This document shows positions 1-9,928 of a DNA stretch of 64,000 nt, in pieces. A program made the translations under genes and the position numbers. This stretch comes from a virus, in the IMG/VR virus record IMGVR_UViG_3300036832_000367, positions 1 through 64,000 of that record; one strand, given 5' to 3'. Under the pieces are notes generated by a model that was not told the origin of the DNA, made no database searches, and worked only from the letters and a program-made list of their open reading frames with translations. How positions within the stretch are numbered: position 1 is the stretch's first letter; every line of letters starts with the position of its first letter.

Positions 1-75
1 AGTTTTTTCAACTATTTGGTTTCAACCTTCAAACCTTGAAATAAAATTAGGCAAAAGCAAACCGGGTTCCTGACG

Positions 76-519
76 ATGAAAAAGGCTGGCAGATATTCCA
101 CCGAGGCGCTGACGCAGCAGATTGTCCCGCGAGATCGGATTGACGCGCTGGAAGCGATACCGCGCCCTGATCCACCTGATGCTTTCGGCCTGACCAACGA
201 GGAAACCAGCGAGTGGTGGGCGGTGGTGAATGGCCTGCCTGCGGACTGGTTCCGGCGCGAGATGCAGGGGATTTTGGCGCAATACTGCCGTCACGTTGTG
301 CGCGGGCATCATCTGGCGTCGCTGATCCGGGCGATGGAAGAACAGATCGGCAAGCCTGAATTCGACATGCGGCTGTATCGTGCGATGATCTCGGCGGATG
401 CCGACAACAGCCGGGTGATTGCGGTGCTGGGCACCAAGATGCGGATGACGCAGCAGTCGACGCTTGAGCAGCGCACGGTCAAGCCGCCGTCGCCATTGAA
501 GAAGCGCCCATGGGATTGA
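76..519 (+). CDS. terS: Terminase small subunit (P27-like)
   Basis: A 147-aa protein directly before, and overlapping by 10 bases, the large terminase gene. The size, the charged helical composition and the segment around residues 60-115 (helices containing LYRAMISADADNSRV) fit P27-type small terminase subunits, which bind phage DNA and hand it to the packaging motor. The family call rests mainly on position and general resemblance, not on a diagnostic motif. The ATG at 76 is the first usable start after the window edge; no strong ribosome-binding site is visible. Confidence 0.75.
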   Translation: MKKAGRYSTEALTQQIVPRDRIDALEAIPRPDPPDAFGLTNEETSEWWAVVNGLPADWFRREMQGILAQYCRHVVRGHHLASLIRAMEEQIGKPEFDMRLYRAMISADADNSRVIAVLGTKMRMTQQSTLEQRTVKPPSPLKKRPWD

Positions 520-2054
520 AGGCGAGGCGCGCGAAGAAGCCTGCGCTGACGCGGGCGGAATCCAACATCAAGTGGTGTGAGGAATTTCTGTACGTTCCGG
601 AGGGGATGTACGTTGGCAAGCGGCTGAAGCTTGCCGAGTTCATGAAGGAAGATTTCCGGGCGATTTACGACAACCCGGCCGGGACGCGGCGGGCGATCAT
701 CTCGCGGGCGCGGAAGAACTCGAAGACCACCGAGAGCGCGATGCTGCTGCTGCTGCATCTGTGCGGCCGGGAAGCCAAGCGCAACACGCAGCTTTATTCG
801 CTGGCGCAGAGCCGGGATCAGGCGGCGCTGTTGTTCAGTCTGGCGGCTAAGATGATCCGGTCAAATCCCGATCTGGACAGCGAGATCGTGATCCGCGACA
901 GCAAGAAGGAACTGGTGTGCCCGTATTGGGGCACGATGTACCGGGCGCTGTCGGCGGAGGCGACCACGGCGTGGGGCCTGTCGCCCTCGTTCACGGTGAT
1001 GGATGAACTTGGGCAGGTTCGTGGTCCGCGTTCGTCGCTGTACGAGGCGCTGGAAACCGCGACGGCCGCGCAGCGTGAGCCGCTGACGGTGATCATCTCG
1101 ACGCAGGCCGCGAGCGACAATGACCTGCTGTCGATTTTGATTGACGACGCCAAGGCCGGGCATGATCCGCACACGGTGTTGCGGCTCAACACCGCGCCCT
1201 TGGAACTGGACCCGTTTTCGCTTGAGGCGGTGAAGGCGGCGAACCCGGCGTTTGAAGAATTCATGAACCGCGACGAGGTGCTGTCGATGGTGGAGAACGC
1301 GCGGCGGATGCCAGCGCGGCAGGCGGAGTTGGAGAACTACGTTCTCAACCGCCGGGTCGAAGCCAACAATCCGTTTGTGTCGGTGCCGGTGTGGAAGGGC
1401 TGCGGCGGGCCGGTCGGCGATCTCGGCGGCGTGCCGGTTTATGCCGGGCTCGACCTGTCGGCGGTCAACGATCTGACGGCGCTGGTGCTGATCGGCAAGA
1501 TCGGCGATGTCTGGCACGTCGCGCCGACGTTCTGGTTGCCGGGCGAGGGCTTGCGCGAGCGGGCGCAGCGCGACCGGGTGCCGTATGATCTCTGGGCGCA
1601 GCAGGGGTTTCTTCAGACCACGCCCGGCAACAGCGTGTCTTACGAGTTCGTCGCGCATTACCTGTTCGAGCAGTTTCAGAAATACGACATTCGCAAGCTG
1701 GCATTCGATCGCTGGGGCATGAAGCACCTGACTCCGTGGTTGCTGAAGGCGGGCTTCAGTGAGGACATGATCAAGGAGAGGTTCGTCGAGATGGGGCAGG
1801 GGACAATGTCGATGTCGCCTGCTTTGCGCGACTTGGAGCAGTGTTTATTGGACCGTCATATTGCGCACGGCAATCATCCGGTGCTGACGATGTGCGCGGC
1901 CAACAGCGTGGTCGAGGGCAAGGACTACGCCAACCGCAAGCTTTCCAAGAACAAGTCGACCGGCCGGATCGACGGCATGGTGGCGCTGGCCGATGCGTTC
2001 GGGGTCGCGCCGATTGCCGACAACGTCGTCGACATCACCGGATGGATCGGCTGA
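510..2054 (+). CDS. terL: Terminase large subunit
   Basis: A 514-aa packaging motor ATPase and nuclease of the Terminase_1/HK97 type. A degenerate Walker A lies around residues 66-73 (RARKNSKT), the Walker B at 161-166 (FTVMDE), and the RNase-H-like nuclease opens with YAGLDLS near 311-317, placing a metal-binding Asp at about 315. A C-terminal Asp in DGMVALADAF near residue 490 completes the nuclease pattern. The length is normal for the family. It docks on the portal and cuts concatemers during packaging. The start overlaps the small subunit, which implies translational coupling. Confidence 0.95.
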   Translation: MGLKARRAKKPALTRAESNIKWCEEFLYVPEGMYVGKRLKLAEFMKEDFRAIYDNPAGTRRAIISRARKNSKTTESAMLLLLHLCGREAKRNTQLYSLAQSRDQAALLFSLAAKMIRSNPDLDSEIVIRDSKKELVCPYWGTMYRALSAEATTAWGLSPSFTVMDELGQVRGPRSSLYEALETATAAQREPLTVIISTQAASDNDLLSILIDDAKAGHDPHTVLRLNTAPLELDPFSLEAVKAANPAFEEFMNRDEVLSMVENARRMPARQAELENYVLNRRVEANNPFVSVPVWKGCGGPVGDLGGVPVYAGLDLSAVNDLTALVLIGKIGDVWHVAPTFWLPGEGLRERAQRDRVPYDLWAQQGFLQTTPGNSVSYEFVAHYLFEQFQKYDIRKLAFDRWGMKHLTPWLLKAGFSEDMIKERFVEMGQGTMSMSPALRDLEQCLLDRHIAHGNHPVLTMCAANSVVEGKDYANRKLSKNKSTGRIDGMVALADAFGVAPIADNVVDITGWIG

Positions 2055-2058
2055 AGCG

Positions 2059-2277
2059 ATGGCCAAGCCCTTAGATCAAAACTGCGGCAACTGCCGGTTC
2101 TTTGGCCCGGACGCTTCCAATATCGACGAGCGGCTTCCGGAAACGGTCGGCTGGTGCATGAGATACCCGCCGACCCATCAAAATTACCACGAGGGCACCG
2201 GTCGTTCGCTTGAGCGGTTCACCACCACCGACGCGACATGGTGGTGCGGCGAATACGTCAAGGCTCTACCTGCCTGA
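2059..2277 (+). CDS. Small Cys-rich protein, probable zinc binder
   Basis: A 72-aa protein starting at the ATG four bases after the terminase stop; a longer in-frame start inside terL is less likely. Cysteines occur as CGNC near residues 9-12, a single Cys in GWC in the middle, and WCGEY near the end, a four-cysteine pattern typical of small zinc-stabilised phage proteins. The function is unknown. It sits between packaging and fibre genes. Confidence 0.8.
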   Translation: MAKPLDQNCGNCRFFGPDASNIDERLPETVGWCMRYPPTHQNYHEGTGRSLERFTTTDATWWCGEYVKALPA

Positions 2278-2343
2278 TCAAAACTTCCCACTGACGGCCC
2301 CTTGCAAGGACTGAAAATTCCCACTGAGGAAAGGCACGAAGCT

Positions 2344-2919
2344 ATGGATACGGAAAAACTCAACCTCGTCGAATCTGCTGCTGCCGGTCTGGTGGCGCGT
2401 TGTCAGTTTGAGGAAGCGCTGAAGATCGAGGGCATCTTTACCTGCGAGTGCATCGGTAAAGACGGCAAGGTGAAATGGACCGACACCTTCAAGAACGTCG
2501 TCACCGATCAGGGCAAGAAAGATATTCTCGACAAATATCTCGGCCTCGGCGCGGCCGGCGCCGGCATTGCCATGGGCCTGCATACCACGGTCGGAACGTC
2601 GACCTCGACCTATGCGACGCCGACGCCGCAGGTCGAAGCCTCGTCCGGCGTGATCGCGGCGCGGTTGGCACCGTCGTTTTCCGCCGCATCTGGCGCGGGC
2701 AGCGTCACCAAATCGACATCGGCTGCGGTGTCGTTTCCGGTGATCGGCAGCGCGACCATCGCGGGCTGTTTCGTGGTGGAAGGCGGTTCCGGCATTTTGA
2801 CCAGCGGCAACACCGCCGCAGTGGGCGGGGTGCTGGTATCGAGCGGCGCGTTCTCCGGCGGCTCGCGCGCGGTGCAAAACGGCGACGCCCTCAACGTCAC
2901 CTATAGTCTCGGCCTGTAG
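2344..2919 (+). CDS. Fibre-associated structural protein, unknown
   Basis: A 191-aa protein. I chose the ATG at 2344 because AGGAAAGG lies about eight bases upstream; an in-frame start at 2302 has no such site. Residues 1-60 carry the segment TDTFKNVVTDQGKKDILDKYL, and the rest is rich in Ala, Gly, Ser and Thr with beta-strand periodicity, as in fibre proteins. It lies immediately before the long S74 fibre gene. A virion (fibre or baseplate) role is inferred from composition and position only. Confidence 0.7.
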   Translation: MDTEKLNLVESAAAGLVARCQFEEALKIEGIFTCECIGKDGKVKWTDTFKNVVTDQGKKDILDKYLGLGAAGAGIAMGLHTTVGTSTSTYATPTPQVEASSGVIAARLAPSFSAASGAGSVTKSTSAAVSFPVIGSATIAGCFVVEGGSGILTSGNTAAVGGVLVSSGAFSGGSRAVQNGDALNVTYSLGL

Positions 2920-2925
2920 TTTCGC

Positions 2926-5604
2926 ATGGGCTTGCTGAATTCCTGCCGCTTTACGCCGACGCTCGGCGGCACCACCGACTGGACCTACTCCATCACGGTG
3001 CCGGGATTTCAGAGCCCGGCGGCGGCCGGTGGTGTCAACGGCACGCCGTACAGCGTCCGCTCCGAGTCGGCGGACGGCTCGCAATGGGAGGACGCGCAGG
3101 GCAACTATAATTCTGCCACCGGCACGTTCGCGCGCACCACGGTGCTGTACAATTCCAGCGGCACCGGAACCGGCGCGGGGCAAACCGGCGCGGGCACCAA
3201 GATCAATTTCACCACGGTGCCGCAGGTTCAGGTCGTCGCGCTGGCGGAGGATTTGGCGTTTGCGCCGCTGGCATCGCCAACCTTTACCGGAACGCCAACC
3301 GCACCAACGGCGGCGGCGAACGATAATTCAACCAAGATCGCGACGACGGCCTATGTGGTTGGACAGGCCGGGACCGCCAACCCAATCATGAACGGCGCGG
3401 TCGCGGTCGGCACCTCGCTGCTCTATGCGCGGCAAGACCATGTGCATCCAAGCGATACCTCGCGCGCGCCGACCGCCAGCCCGGTCTTCACCGGCACGCT
3501 GTCGTCGGCCAACCAGACCATCACGTCGGCGTCCGCCAACGCCACGACCATCGGCCCGAACGGCCTGACCAACCCGACGCTGAACGTCGATAGCTCGACG
3601 GTGTCATCGGCTACTGGTCTCAACATCAAGTCGGCGGCGGCAGCGGCGGGCCTCGCGTTGGCAGTGCTGTCGTCAGGTGCCAATGAAAACCTGACGATCA
3701 GCGCCAAGGGCACCGGTACCATCACGCTCGGCAGCGCATCAACGGGCGCTATCGTGCATACGCCGCCGACCACACTCAGCGCGGCGTTGACTTATGGCGG
3801 CGTGACGTTGGCAAACGCGGTGACCGGCACCGGCAACATGGTGCTGTCCGCCAACCCGGTCTTCACCGGCACGCTGTCGTCAGCCAACCAGACTATTACC
3901 TCGACTTCAGCCAACGCTAATGCGGTTGGTCCGGCTGGCACGACCAACCCGACCTTCAACGTCGATAGCTCGACGGCATCGGCGGCGACTGGTCTCAACA
4001 TCAAGTCAGCAGCCGCAGCGGCGGGCCTCGCGCTATCGGTATTGTCGTCGGGCACTAACGAAAACCTGACAATCAATGCCAAAGGCACCGGCACCATCAC
4101 GTTCGGCAGCGCGTCAACTGGCGCGATCATTCACACGCCGCCGACCACCTTGAGCGCCGCGCTGACCTATGGCGGCGTCGCACTCGCCAACTCGGTGACC
4201 GGCACCGGCAGCATGGCGTTGTCGATCTCGCCGACCTTCACCGGCACCGTGACCGCACCGTTGCTCGCGGGCGGCAGCGCGGTCAGCTCGACGCTGACGT
4301 TGCAGAGCACGACCGCCGCTGGCACCAGCGACTTGATTTTGCTGAAGACCGGCTCGCAGGTCGAGCGGCTGCGGGTTGATAACCTTGGCCAGTTCACGAT
4401 CAACAACGCTGGCTCGACCAGCCTGACCACTGGCATATTCTTAAATATCTACACCACTGACGGCACAAATCATCCGGGCTTCATTGCGGGCTATCAGCAA
4501 AGCAATGACGCCGTGCCGGGCTACATCGTGCTGCGCAAATCGCGGGGCACGACGGTCGGCAGTTTCGCCCTTGTGGCGAACAACGACAAGATCGGCGAGT
4601 TGGCGTGGGATGCCGACATCGGTACGGCCTACCTCAATTGCGCGATTGTGTCTGCCGAGGTGGACGCTGCCCCGGTATCTGGGCAACGCGTCGCTGGCAG
4701 GCTGATGTTTAAGACTTCGATCGTCAACACCGCCGTCACCGAGCGAATGCGGATCGACTCGACGGGCCAGATCATCGCCAATCAGGCGGGTGCTTCTAGC
4801 GTTCTTGGCTCTTTCTTCACCGCCTATAGCGTCGATGGCGTTAACAACCCCGGATTTCTCACCGGCTACCAGCAGAGCGCTGACGCTGCCGGGGGCTACA
4901 TTCAACTGAACAAGTCGCGCGGCACGACTGTTGGCAGCCACGCAGTCTTGCAGAGCAACGACGTCTTGGGAGCCTATGGTTTCGGTGGCGACGACGGCAC
5001 CAACATTCGGTCGCCCGCATTTATTCAAGCCGTCGTTGACGGCTCGCCGACATCTGGTCAGCGCCTGCCAGCGAGGATGAGCTTCTATACCGGAGTAGTA
5101 AACACTGCGCCCGCTGAGCGGGTTCGTATCGACAATGGAGGCGGTGTGTTCGTGATCTCAGTTGGCACAACTGCCAGCGCGGCCAATGCCTTCATCAACA
5201 ACGCATCCAGCCCCGTCAACCAATTGCTGCGTTCAACTTCTTCGTTGAGATACAAGAAGGATGTCGAACCCGTGGCTGACACTTACCGGGATGCCGTGTT
5301 GGCGATCAAGCCGATTTGGTATCGCTCCAAGTGCGCAGCCGACGATCCAACCCTTTCCTTCTATGGCATGGCCGCCGAAGAGGTTGCCGCGATCGATCCT
5401 CGCCTCTGCCATTGGGCCTATTGTGATGAAGACTATGACACGGTCGTCGTCCGCGCGGGCGACAGAGATGAAGGCATAGAACGCATTCTAAAGCCCGGCT
5501 CCAAGCTTGTGCCGGACGCGGTCATGTACGAGCGTGTTGCGATCTTGCAGATCGCCGCACTCGCCGCGAAGATCAGCGCGCTCGAACAGAGGATGAAATC
5601 TTGA
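2926..5604 (+). CDS. Long tail fibre with S74 intramolecular chaperone
   Basis: An 892-aa fibre. Residues 1-110 form an N-terminal domain. About 185-435 hold two tandem copies of a 125-residue unit (each begins SPVFTGTLSSANQ) and the start of a third. Residues 500-770 carry shaft modules ending in ERMRIDSTGQIIAN-type strands. The last 115 residues form a peptidase S74 chaperone domain opening with STSSLRYKKDV, the expected autocleavage Ser and Lys region, and closing in a coiled coil. S74 domains trimerise the fibre and then cut themselves off. Much of residues 500-892 is paralogous to the second fibre at 30593-32521. Probable receptor-binding fibre. Confidence 0.9.
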   Translation: MGLLNSCRFTPTLGGTTDWTYSITVPGFQSPAAAGGVNGTPYSVRSESADGSQWEDAQGNYNSATGTFARTTVLYNSSGTGTGAGQTGAGTKINFTTVPQVQVVALAEDLAFAPLASPTFTGTPTAPTAAANDNSTKIATTAYVVGQAGTANPIMNGAVAVGTSLLYARQDHVHPSDTSRAPTASPVFTGTLSSANQTITSASANATTIGPNGLTNPTLNVDSSTVSSATGLNIKSAAAAAGLALAVLSSGANENLTISAKGTGTITLGSASTGAIVHTPPTTLSAALTYGGVTLANAVTGTGNMVLSANPVFTGTLSSANQTITSTSANANAVGPAGTTNPTFNVDSSTASAATGLNIKSAAAAAGLALSVLSSGTNENLTINAKGTGTITFGSASTGAIIHTPPTTLSAALTYGGVALANSVTGTGSMALSISPTFTGTVTAPLLAGGSAVSSTLTLQSTTAAGTSDLILLKTGSQVERLRVDNLGQFTINNAGSTSLTTGIFLNIYTTDGTNHPGFIAGYQQSNDAVPGYIVLRKSRGTTVGSFALVANNDKIGELAWDADIGTAYLNCAIVSAEVDAAPVSGQRVAGRLMFKTSIVNTAVTERMRIDSTGQIIANQAGASSVLGSFFTAYSVDGVNNPGFLTGYQQSADAAGGYIQLNKSRGTTVGSHAVLQSNDVLGAYGFGGDDGTNIRSPAFIQAVVDGSPTSGQRLPARMSFYTGVVNTAPAERVRIDNGGGVFVISVGTTASAANAFINNASSPVNQLLRSTSSLRYKKDVEPVADTYRDAVLAIKPIWYRSKCAADDPTLSFYGMAAEEVAAIDPRLCHWAYCDEDYDTVVVRAGDRDEGIERILKPGSKLVPDAVMYERVAILQIAALAAKISALEQRMKS

Positions 5605-5897
5605 AAAGGATTGAACAGAAAAAAGAGGGCGACTTCTCCACGGCCAAGCTGTTGCAGCAAGTGTGCGAGACATCCATCAACGGCATGAACCTCACTCAGA
5701 TGCGCAGCCGCATCCGCGTTCTGGACGCGGTCGAGGCGGCCGGTGACGGCGACATCATGCTAGAGGACGCCGATTTTAACACGCTGTCAGAGGCCATCAA
5801 TTCACAGCAGTGGGCGTTGGCGAGGAAGCAGCTTCTTGTGATCATCGACGGCGTCCTCGAAGCCAAGAACGTGGAGCCCGCCCAGAAGGAAAAATAA
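5601..5897 (+). CDS. Hypothetical protein following the fibre
   Basis: A 98-aa protein that starts with TTG at 5601, overlapping the fibre stop codon, so it is probably translationally coupled. It is helical, with a central RSRIRVLDAVEAA segment and the acidic stretch LEDADFNTL. No catalytic motif is visible. I do not recognise a function; the position suggests fibre assembly or a small virion component. Confidence 0.75.
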   Translation: MKRIEQKKEGDFSTAKLLQQVCETSINGMNLTQMRSRIRVLDAVEAAGDGDIMLEDADFNTLSEAINSQQWALARKQLLVIIDGVLEAKNVEPAQKEK

Positions 5898-5899
5898 GC

Positions 5900-6127
5900 G
5901 TGAGGCATGGTCGACCGGCGGTCTCATTCGGAATTGTGATAGACCGCGCGACCGGCGCAGTTGCGCGCGTCATCAACCCGGATTTTGAACACGAACTAGA
6001 CGGTCACCATGTCGGGCCGCACCAGTTCATGATCCGCGCTTCAAAAGCCGAGTGGGGCATCGATAGCGCGCCCAACTCAATGACGCTTGGTCAGCTTAAT
6101 CATATCGTCAGCGTGCTCGGCACATGA
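5900..6127 (+). CDS. Small hypothetical protein
   Basis: A 75-aa protein. The GTG at 5900 is chosen because AGAAGGA lies about nine bases upstream and the previous gene stops just before; longer starts would run back through that gene. The protein contains GIVIDRATGAVARVINPDFE and ends with SMTLGQLNHIVSVLGT. Its stop overlaps the next start (ATGA). Function unknown. Confidence 0.65.
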   Translation: MRHGRPAVSFGIVIDRATGAVARVINPDFEHELDGHHVGPHQFMIRASKAEWGIDSAPNSMTLGQLNHIVSVLGT

Positions 6128-9100
6128 CGCAAGTTTTTCTCACCAGCGCCGACACTTCTCCGTGGTCTAGGCCAAGTGATTGGACTGACGCGGGCCATAC
6201 CGTTGAACTGATCAGTGCAGGCGGCAAGGGTTACGGCAGTGCCAGCACTAGCACTGGCGGCGGTGGTGGTGGTGGCGGGTCATACTACAAGCTAACGTAT
6301 TCATCTGGTGCTTTGGGAAGCACGACGCCGTTTCAAGTCAAGGCTGGCAACGCTCTTACTTCTTACAATGTTTCTGCCTCGACGATTTGGCAGGGCACGA
6401 CTGCCAGCAATTCTCACGAGGCGAAGGCTGGCCTCGCCGGGACGGTCAACACTGGTGTTGGCACTGGTGGTGGCGCTGCTGGGACTAACGTCGTTAACGG
6501 CACGCCTTCTCCGGTCACCTACACTGTCACGACAGACAATCATGGTGGTGCTGGCGGAAACACTAACGCGGCAAGTTCTTGCTCAGGTGGCGGTGGCGGC
6601 GGTGCGGGTGGCCCTAACGGCGTCGGCGGTCCGGGTGGTCTCAGTTCTTCTCTCACTGCAAGCGGTGCTGGCGGCGGTGGCGGTGGCTCTGATGGTGGCT
6701 CGGCTGGCGCTTCTGGCGGATCGGTAGCAGCGCCGGGCGGCGCTGGCGGCAACGGCCAAAGCGGCACAGGTGGCGGCGCTGGCGGCGCGGCAGGATTGCC
6801 GGGAACGGCTGGCACTGCCAGCAGCGGAGCGGGCGGTGGCGGTGGTGGCGGATCGTCCAATGCTGCCGCAAACCAGATCGGTGGCGCTGGTGCGACCGGC
6901 AACGTGTTTGACTCGACTCATGGCTGCGGCGGCGGCGGTGGTGGTGGTGCTTCCAATAACAGTAACACTGCGGGCGCGAACTGTAATGGAGGGGCAGGAG
7001 GAAACTACGGCGGCGGCGGCGGCGGCTCGGGTCGAACGCGCGGCACTCCCAGCACCGGCAGCGGGCCTAGCAATGCCGGTGAAGGCCTCACCGTCATCAC
7101 CTATACGCCGGGCGGCGGCACGACCTATAACGACTCCACGGCGGAGACCGCGAGCGCCGCCGATGCGCTCGACGCGGCTTGGATCGTATCTGACACGGTA
7201 CCTGAAACCGCGACTGCGACGGATACCGCCTCCGCCGCTGCTGGCCCTATATCTGTCACGGTATCTGAAACCCTGTCGGCGCTGGATGCTGCCGAGCCTA
7301 CTTGGTTAGATCAATTTCAGAATGGCGCGCTCGACCTGCTCGCGGTCGGTCAGCGCATCGTTTTTAGCTCGGCCGGTAATACCTACAACAAATCCACCGC
7401 CGAAACTGCGACGGCGACGGATGTGCCTGCGGCGCTCGCGGTGTTCGTTGCCGCTGTCGCCGAGAGCGCGACCGCGACGGACACTGAGGACGCGGCCACG
7501 GTTCGCGCGGGGGCTGTCGCGGAGACGGCGACTGCAACCGATACCCCGAACGCTGCGACCGTCCGAGTGGGTGCGGTTGCCGATGCGACGACCGCAACCG
7601 ATACCGAGAACGCGGCGTTCGTTGGTGTTGCCGCCGTTGCCGAAACGACGACCTCGACCGACACGTCGGCGGCGGCAACGGTTCGCGCTGGTGCGGTTGC
7701 CGATGCGACGACCGCAACCGATACCGAGAATGCGGCGTTCGTTGGTGTTGCCACCGTTGCTGAAACCGCGACGTCGACGGATACCAACTCTGCCAGCGCA
7801 GTCTCTGTCAGTGCCGTCTCTGAAACCACGACCGCGACCGACGTCACTAACGCGGCTGCGGTTAGCGTCGGCACCGTCGCTGAGACCGCAAGCGCGACGG
7901 ACACGACGGACGCGACACTAGGCGCTGCCACGTATGCCGTTGCTGAGACCGCGACCGTAACCGACGCGACTGCCGCCAGCGGAATCTTCGTCGCAACTGC
8001 CGCTGAGACCGCGACGGCGACCGACACTACTGACGCGGCGACCATTCGCGTCGGCGCAGTTGCGGAAGCAACGACCGCAACCGACACGCCAAACGCGGCG
8101 ACCGTCCGGGTTGGTGCCGTCGCCGAGGCCACGACGGCGGTTGATTCTCAGGCGGCGCTCGCGGCTTTCGTTGCTGCTGTTGCGGAAGCGTCGACCGCAA
8201 CGGATGTGCAGGGAGCACTTGCCGCATTCGTTGTCGCAGATAGTGAGACGACCGCTGCGACTGATGCAGCCAGCGCGGCGATCGTCCGGGTTGGCGTGGT
8301 TGCCGAGACAACGACGGCGACCGACGTCAATAGCGCGCAGTTTGTCTTTGCGGTCAGCACAGCGGAAACCAGCACGGCGGTCGATACGCCTGCCGCGCTC
8401 GGAATCTTCGTCGCAGCCACCGCCGAGCCCGCGACGGCAACTGATGCGCAGGCGGCGCTCGCCGCGTTCGTTGCTGCTGTCGCGGAAGCAGCCAGCGCGA
8501 CTGATGCGCAGGCAGCGCTCGCTGCATTCGTTGTCGCGGATAGTGAGATCGCCACCGCGACCGATACGGCGAACTCGATATCCGTTGGTGTTGCTGCCAC
8601 CGCCGAGACCGCCACCGCGAGCGATACCCCGAACGCGGCGACCGTCCGCGTCGGTGCAACAGCGGAAACGGCGAGCGCGACTGATGCGGCGAGCGCAGCG
8701 ACCGTCCGCGTCGGCAGCGTGGCGGAGGCGACCACCGCGACGGACACGTTGTCGGCGGCGACCGTTCGCGTCGGTAGCGTTGCGGAAGCGACAACCGCCA
8801 TCGATACGCCGACCGCGACCGGAAACTTTGTGTTCTCCGCGACGGTGGCGGAAACCGCGACCGCCTCCGACAGCACCGACGGCGTGGTCGGCGGCATTTT
8901 GGTCTCGATCTCGGAGACGGTCAGCGTCGTCGATACGGCCGCCGCAACCGGCATCTTTGTTGCTGCCGTCGCAGAAGCGGCGAGCGCGACCGACACCAAT
9001 AACGGAACGCTCGGCGCGGTTGTCGCCGAGACCACATCGGCGGTCGACACCAACTCGGCCGCCACGGCGTCGATCCAGACTGTTGCTGAGGCTGCGACGG

Positions 9101-9642
9101 CGGTTGATACCGCGAACGCAGCAACCATCCGCGTCGGTGCCGTTGCGGAAACGGCAACCGCGACGGACGCAGCCAACTCTGGTGTCAGCGGGCCTATTAG
9201 TGCCACCGCCGAAACCGCGACAGCGACCGATGCCACCAACGCGATCCGGCTGGTTTTCGGTTCGGTCAGCGAGGTCGCGGCGGCCAACGACAATGTTTCG
9301 ACGCTCGGCCAGTTCGGCTCCACGGTCACCGAGACGGCGACGGCGAGCGATACGGTTTCCAATGTTGTTTCGCTATTTGTCGCGACATCGGAAACCGCTG
9401 CCGCTATCGATGATGCCACAGCGTTCGTCATCGCCTTCGCGGCCAGCGCGACTGATCCGGATCGTGTTGTTCAGGCCGATGCTGAAAATCGTGGCGTGAT
9501 CGTCGATGCGGAAAACAGGATAGTTATCGTCGATCCAGAGGACAGAATCATCATCGTCGACGAGGAAAACCGGTGGGTTGTCGTTGACGCAGAGGATCGT
9601 ATGATTACCCAAGATGAAATTGACTTGAACGTCGCTGCTTGA
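6124..9642 (+). CDS. Glycine-rich / Ala-Thr repeat fibre-like protein
   Basis: An 1172-aa protein in three parts. Residues 1-335 hold a glycine-rich domain with GGGGGGG runs, like the glycine-rich tips of some phage adhesins. Residues 335-1105 hold dozens of imperfect repeats of about 20 residues around the theme VAETATATDT. Residues 1110-1165 hold five short repeats of the form VDAENR-x-VIV, likely stacking beta-strands. At DNA level a roughly 120-base unit is repeated almost exactly near 7567 and 7687. The next gene is a fibre-tail adaptor, which supports a virion-surface role. No enzyme motif is seen. Repeat number may vary between relatives. Confidence 0.8.
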   Translation: MTQVFLTSADTSPWSRPSDWTDAGHTVELISAGGKGYGSASTSTGGGGGGGGSYYKLTYSSGALGSTTPFQVKAGNALTSYNVSASTIWQGTTASNSHEAKAGLAGTVNTGVGTGGGAAGTNVVNGTPSPVTYTVTTDNHGGAGGNTNAASSCSGGGGGGAGGPNGVGGPGGLSSSLTASGAGGGGGGSDGGSAGASGGSVAAPGGAGGNGQSGTGGGAGGAAGLPGTAGTASSGAGGGGGGGSSNAAANQIGGAGATGNVFDSTHGCGGGGGGGASNNSNTAGANCNGGAGGNYGGGGGGSGRTRGTPSTGSGPSNAGEGLTVITYTPGGGTTYNDSTAETASAADALDAAWIVSDTVPETATATDTASAAAGPISVTVSETLSALDAAEPTWLDQFQNGALDLLAVGQRIVFSSAGNTYNKSTAETATATDVPAALAVFVAAVAESATATDTEDAATVRAGAVAETATATDTPNAATVRVGAVADATTATDTENAAFVGVAAVAETTTSTDTSAAATVRAGAVADATTATDTENAAFVGVATVAETATSTDTNSASAVSVSAVSETTTATDVTNAAAVSVGTVAETASATDTTDATLGAATYAVAETATVTDATAASGIFVATAAETATATDTTDAATIRVGAVAEATTATDTPNAATVRVGAVAEATTAVDSQAALAAFVAAVAEASTATDVQGALAAFVVADSETTAATDAASAAIVRVGVVAETTTATDVNSAQFVFAVSTAETSTAVDTPAALGIFVAATAEPATATDAQAALAAFVAAVAEAASATDAQAALAAFVVADSEIATATDTANSISVGVAATAETATASDTPNAATVRVGATAETASATDAASAATVRVGSVAEATTATDTLSAATVRVGSVAEATTAIDTPTATGNFVFSATVAETATASDSTDGVVGGILVSISETVSVVDTAAATGIFVAAVAEAASATDTNNGTLGAVVAETTSAVDTNSAATASIQTVAEAATAVDTANAATIRVGAVAETATATDAANSGVSGPISATAETATATDATNAIRLVFGSVSEVAAANDNVSTLGQFGSTVTETATASDTVSNVVSLFVATSETAAAIDDATAFVIAFAASATDPDRVVQADAENRGVIVDAENRIVIVDPEDRIIIVDEENRWVVVDAEDRMITQDEIDLNVAA

Positions 9643-9655
9643 GGGAAGAAGGCAA

Positions 9656-9928
9656 ATGTCAAAGAGATGGCCGCCGAAAGACCCTGATGAAGTCTTGGAT
9701 TATGGGGTTGACTGGAGTCTTCGGCTGGCCGGGGACGTCATCTCGACATCGGCGTGGACAATTCCCGCCGGTCTCACCAAGCAGACTGACACCAAGACCA
9801 ACACCAGCACAACGGTGTGGCTCTCGGGCGGCGTTGATGGACAGAGTTACGACAACCTGAATCACATCGTGACGGCTGGCGGCCGGACGATGGAGCAGAC
9901 CGTCGAACTGAGGATCAAACAGAAATGA
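9656..9928 (+). CDS. Phage fibre-tail adaptor-like protein
   Basis: A 90-aa protein with a strong ribosome-binding site (GAGGGAAGAAGG). The opening KDPDEVLDYGVDWS and the later TSTTVWLSGG and LNHIVTAGGRTMEQT are characteristic of the small beta-rich family annotated as fibre-tail adaptor, which attaches a fibre to the virion. It follows the large repeat protein and overlaps the next gene by ATGA. Confidence 0.75.
   Translation: MSKRWPPKDPDEVLDYGVDWSLRLAGDVISTSAWTIPAGLTKQTDTKTNTSTTVWLSGGVDGQSYDNLNHIVTAGGRTMEQTVELRIKQK

Noticed and set aside
2278-3183. Leftward 301-aa ORF
   Set aside because: It lies opposite two well-supported rightward genes and is Arg/Ala-rich in the way of GC-rich antisense frames.
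8148-9431. Long leftward ORF over the repeat protein
   Set aside because: It is an Ala/Val-rich shadow produced by repetitive codons of the rightward gene; no ribosome-binding site and no natural composition.
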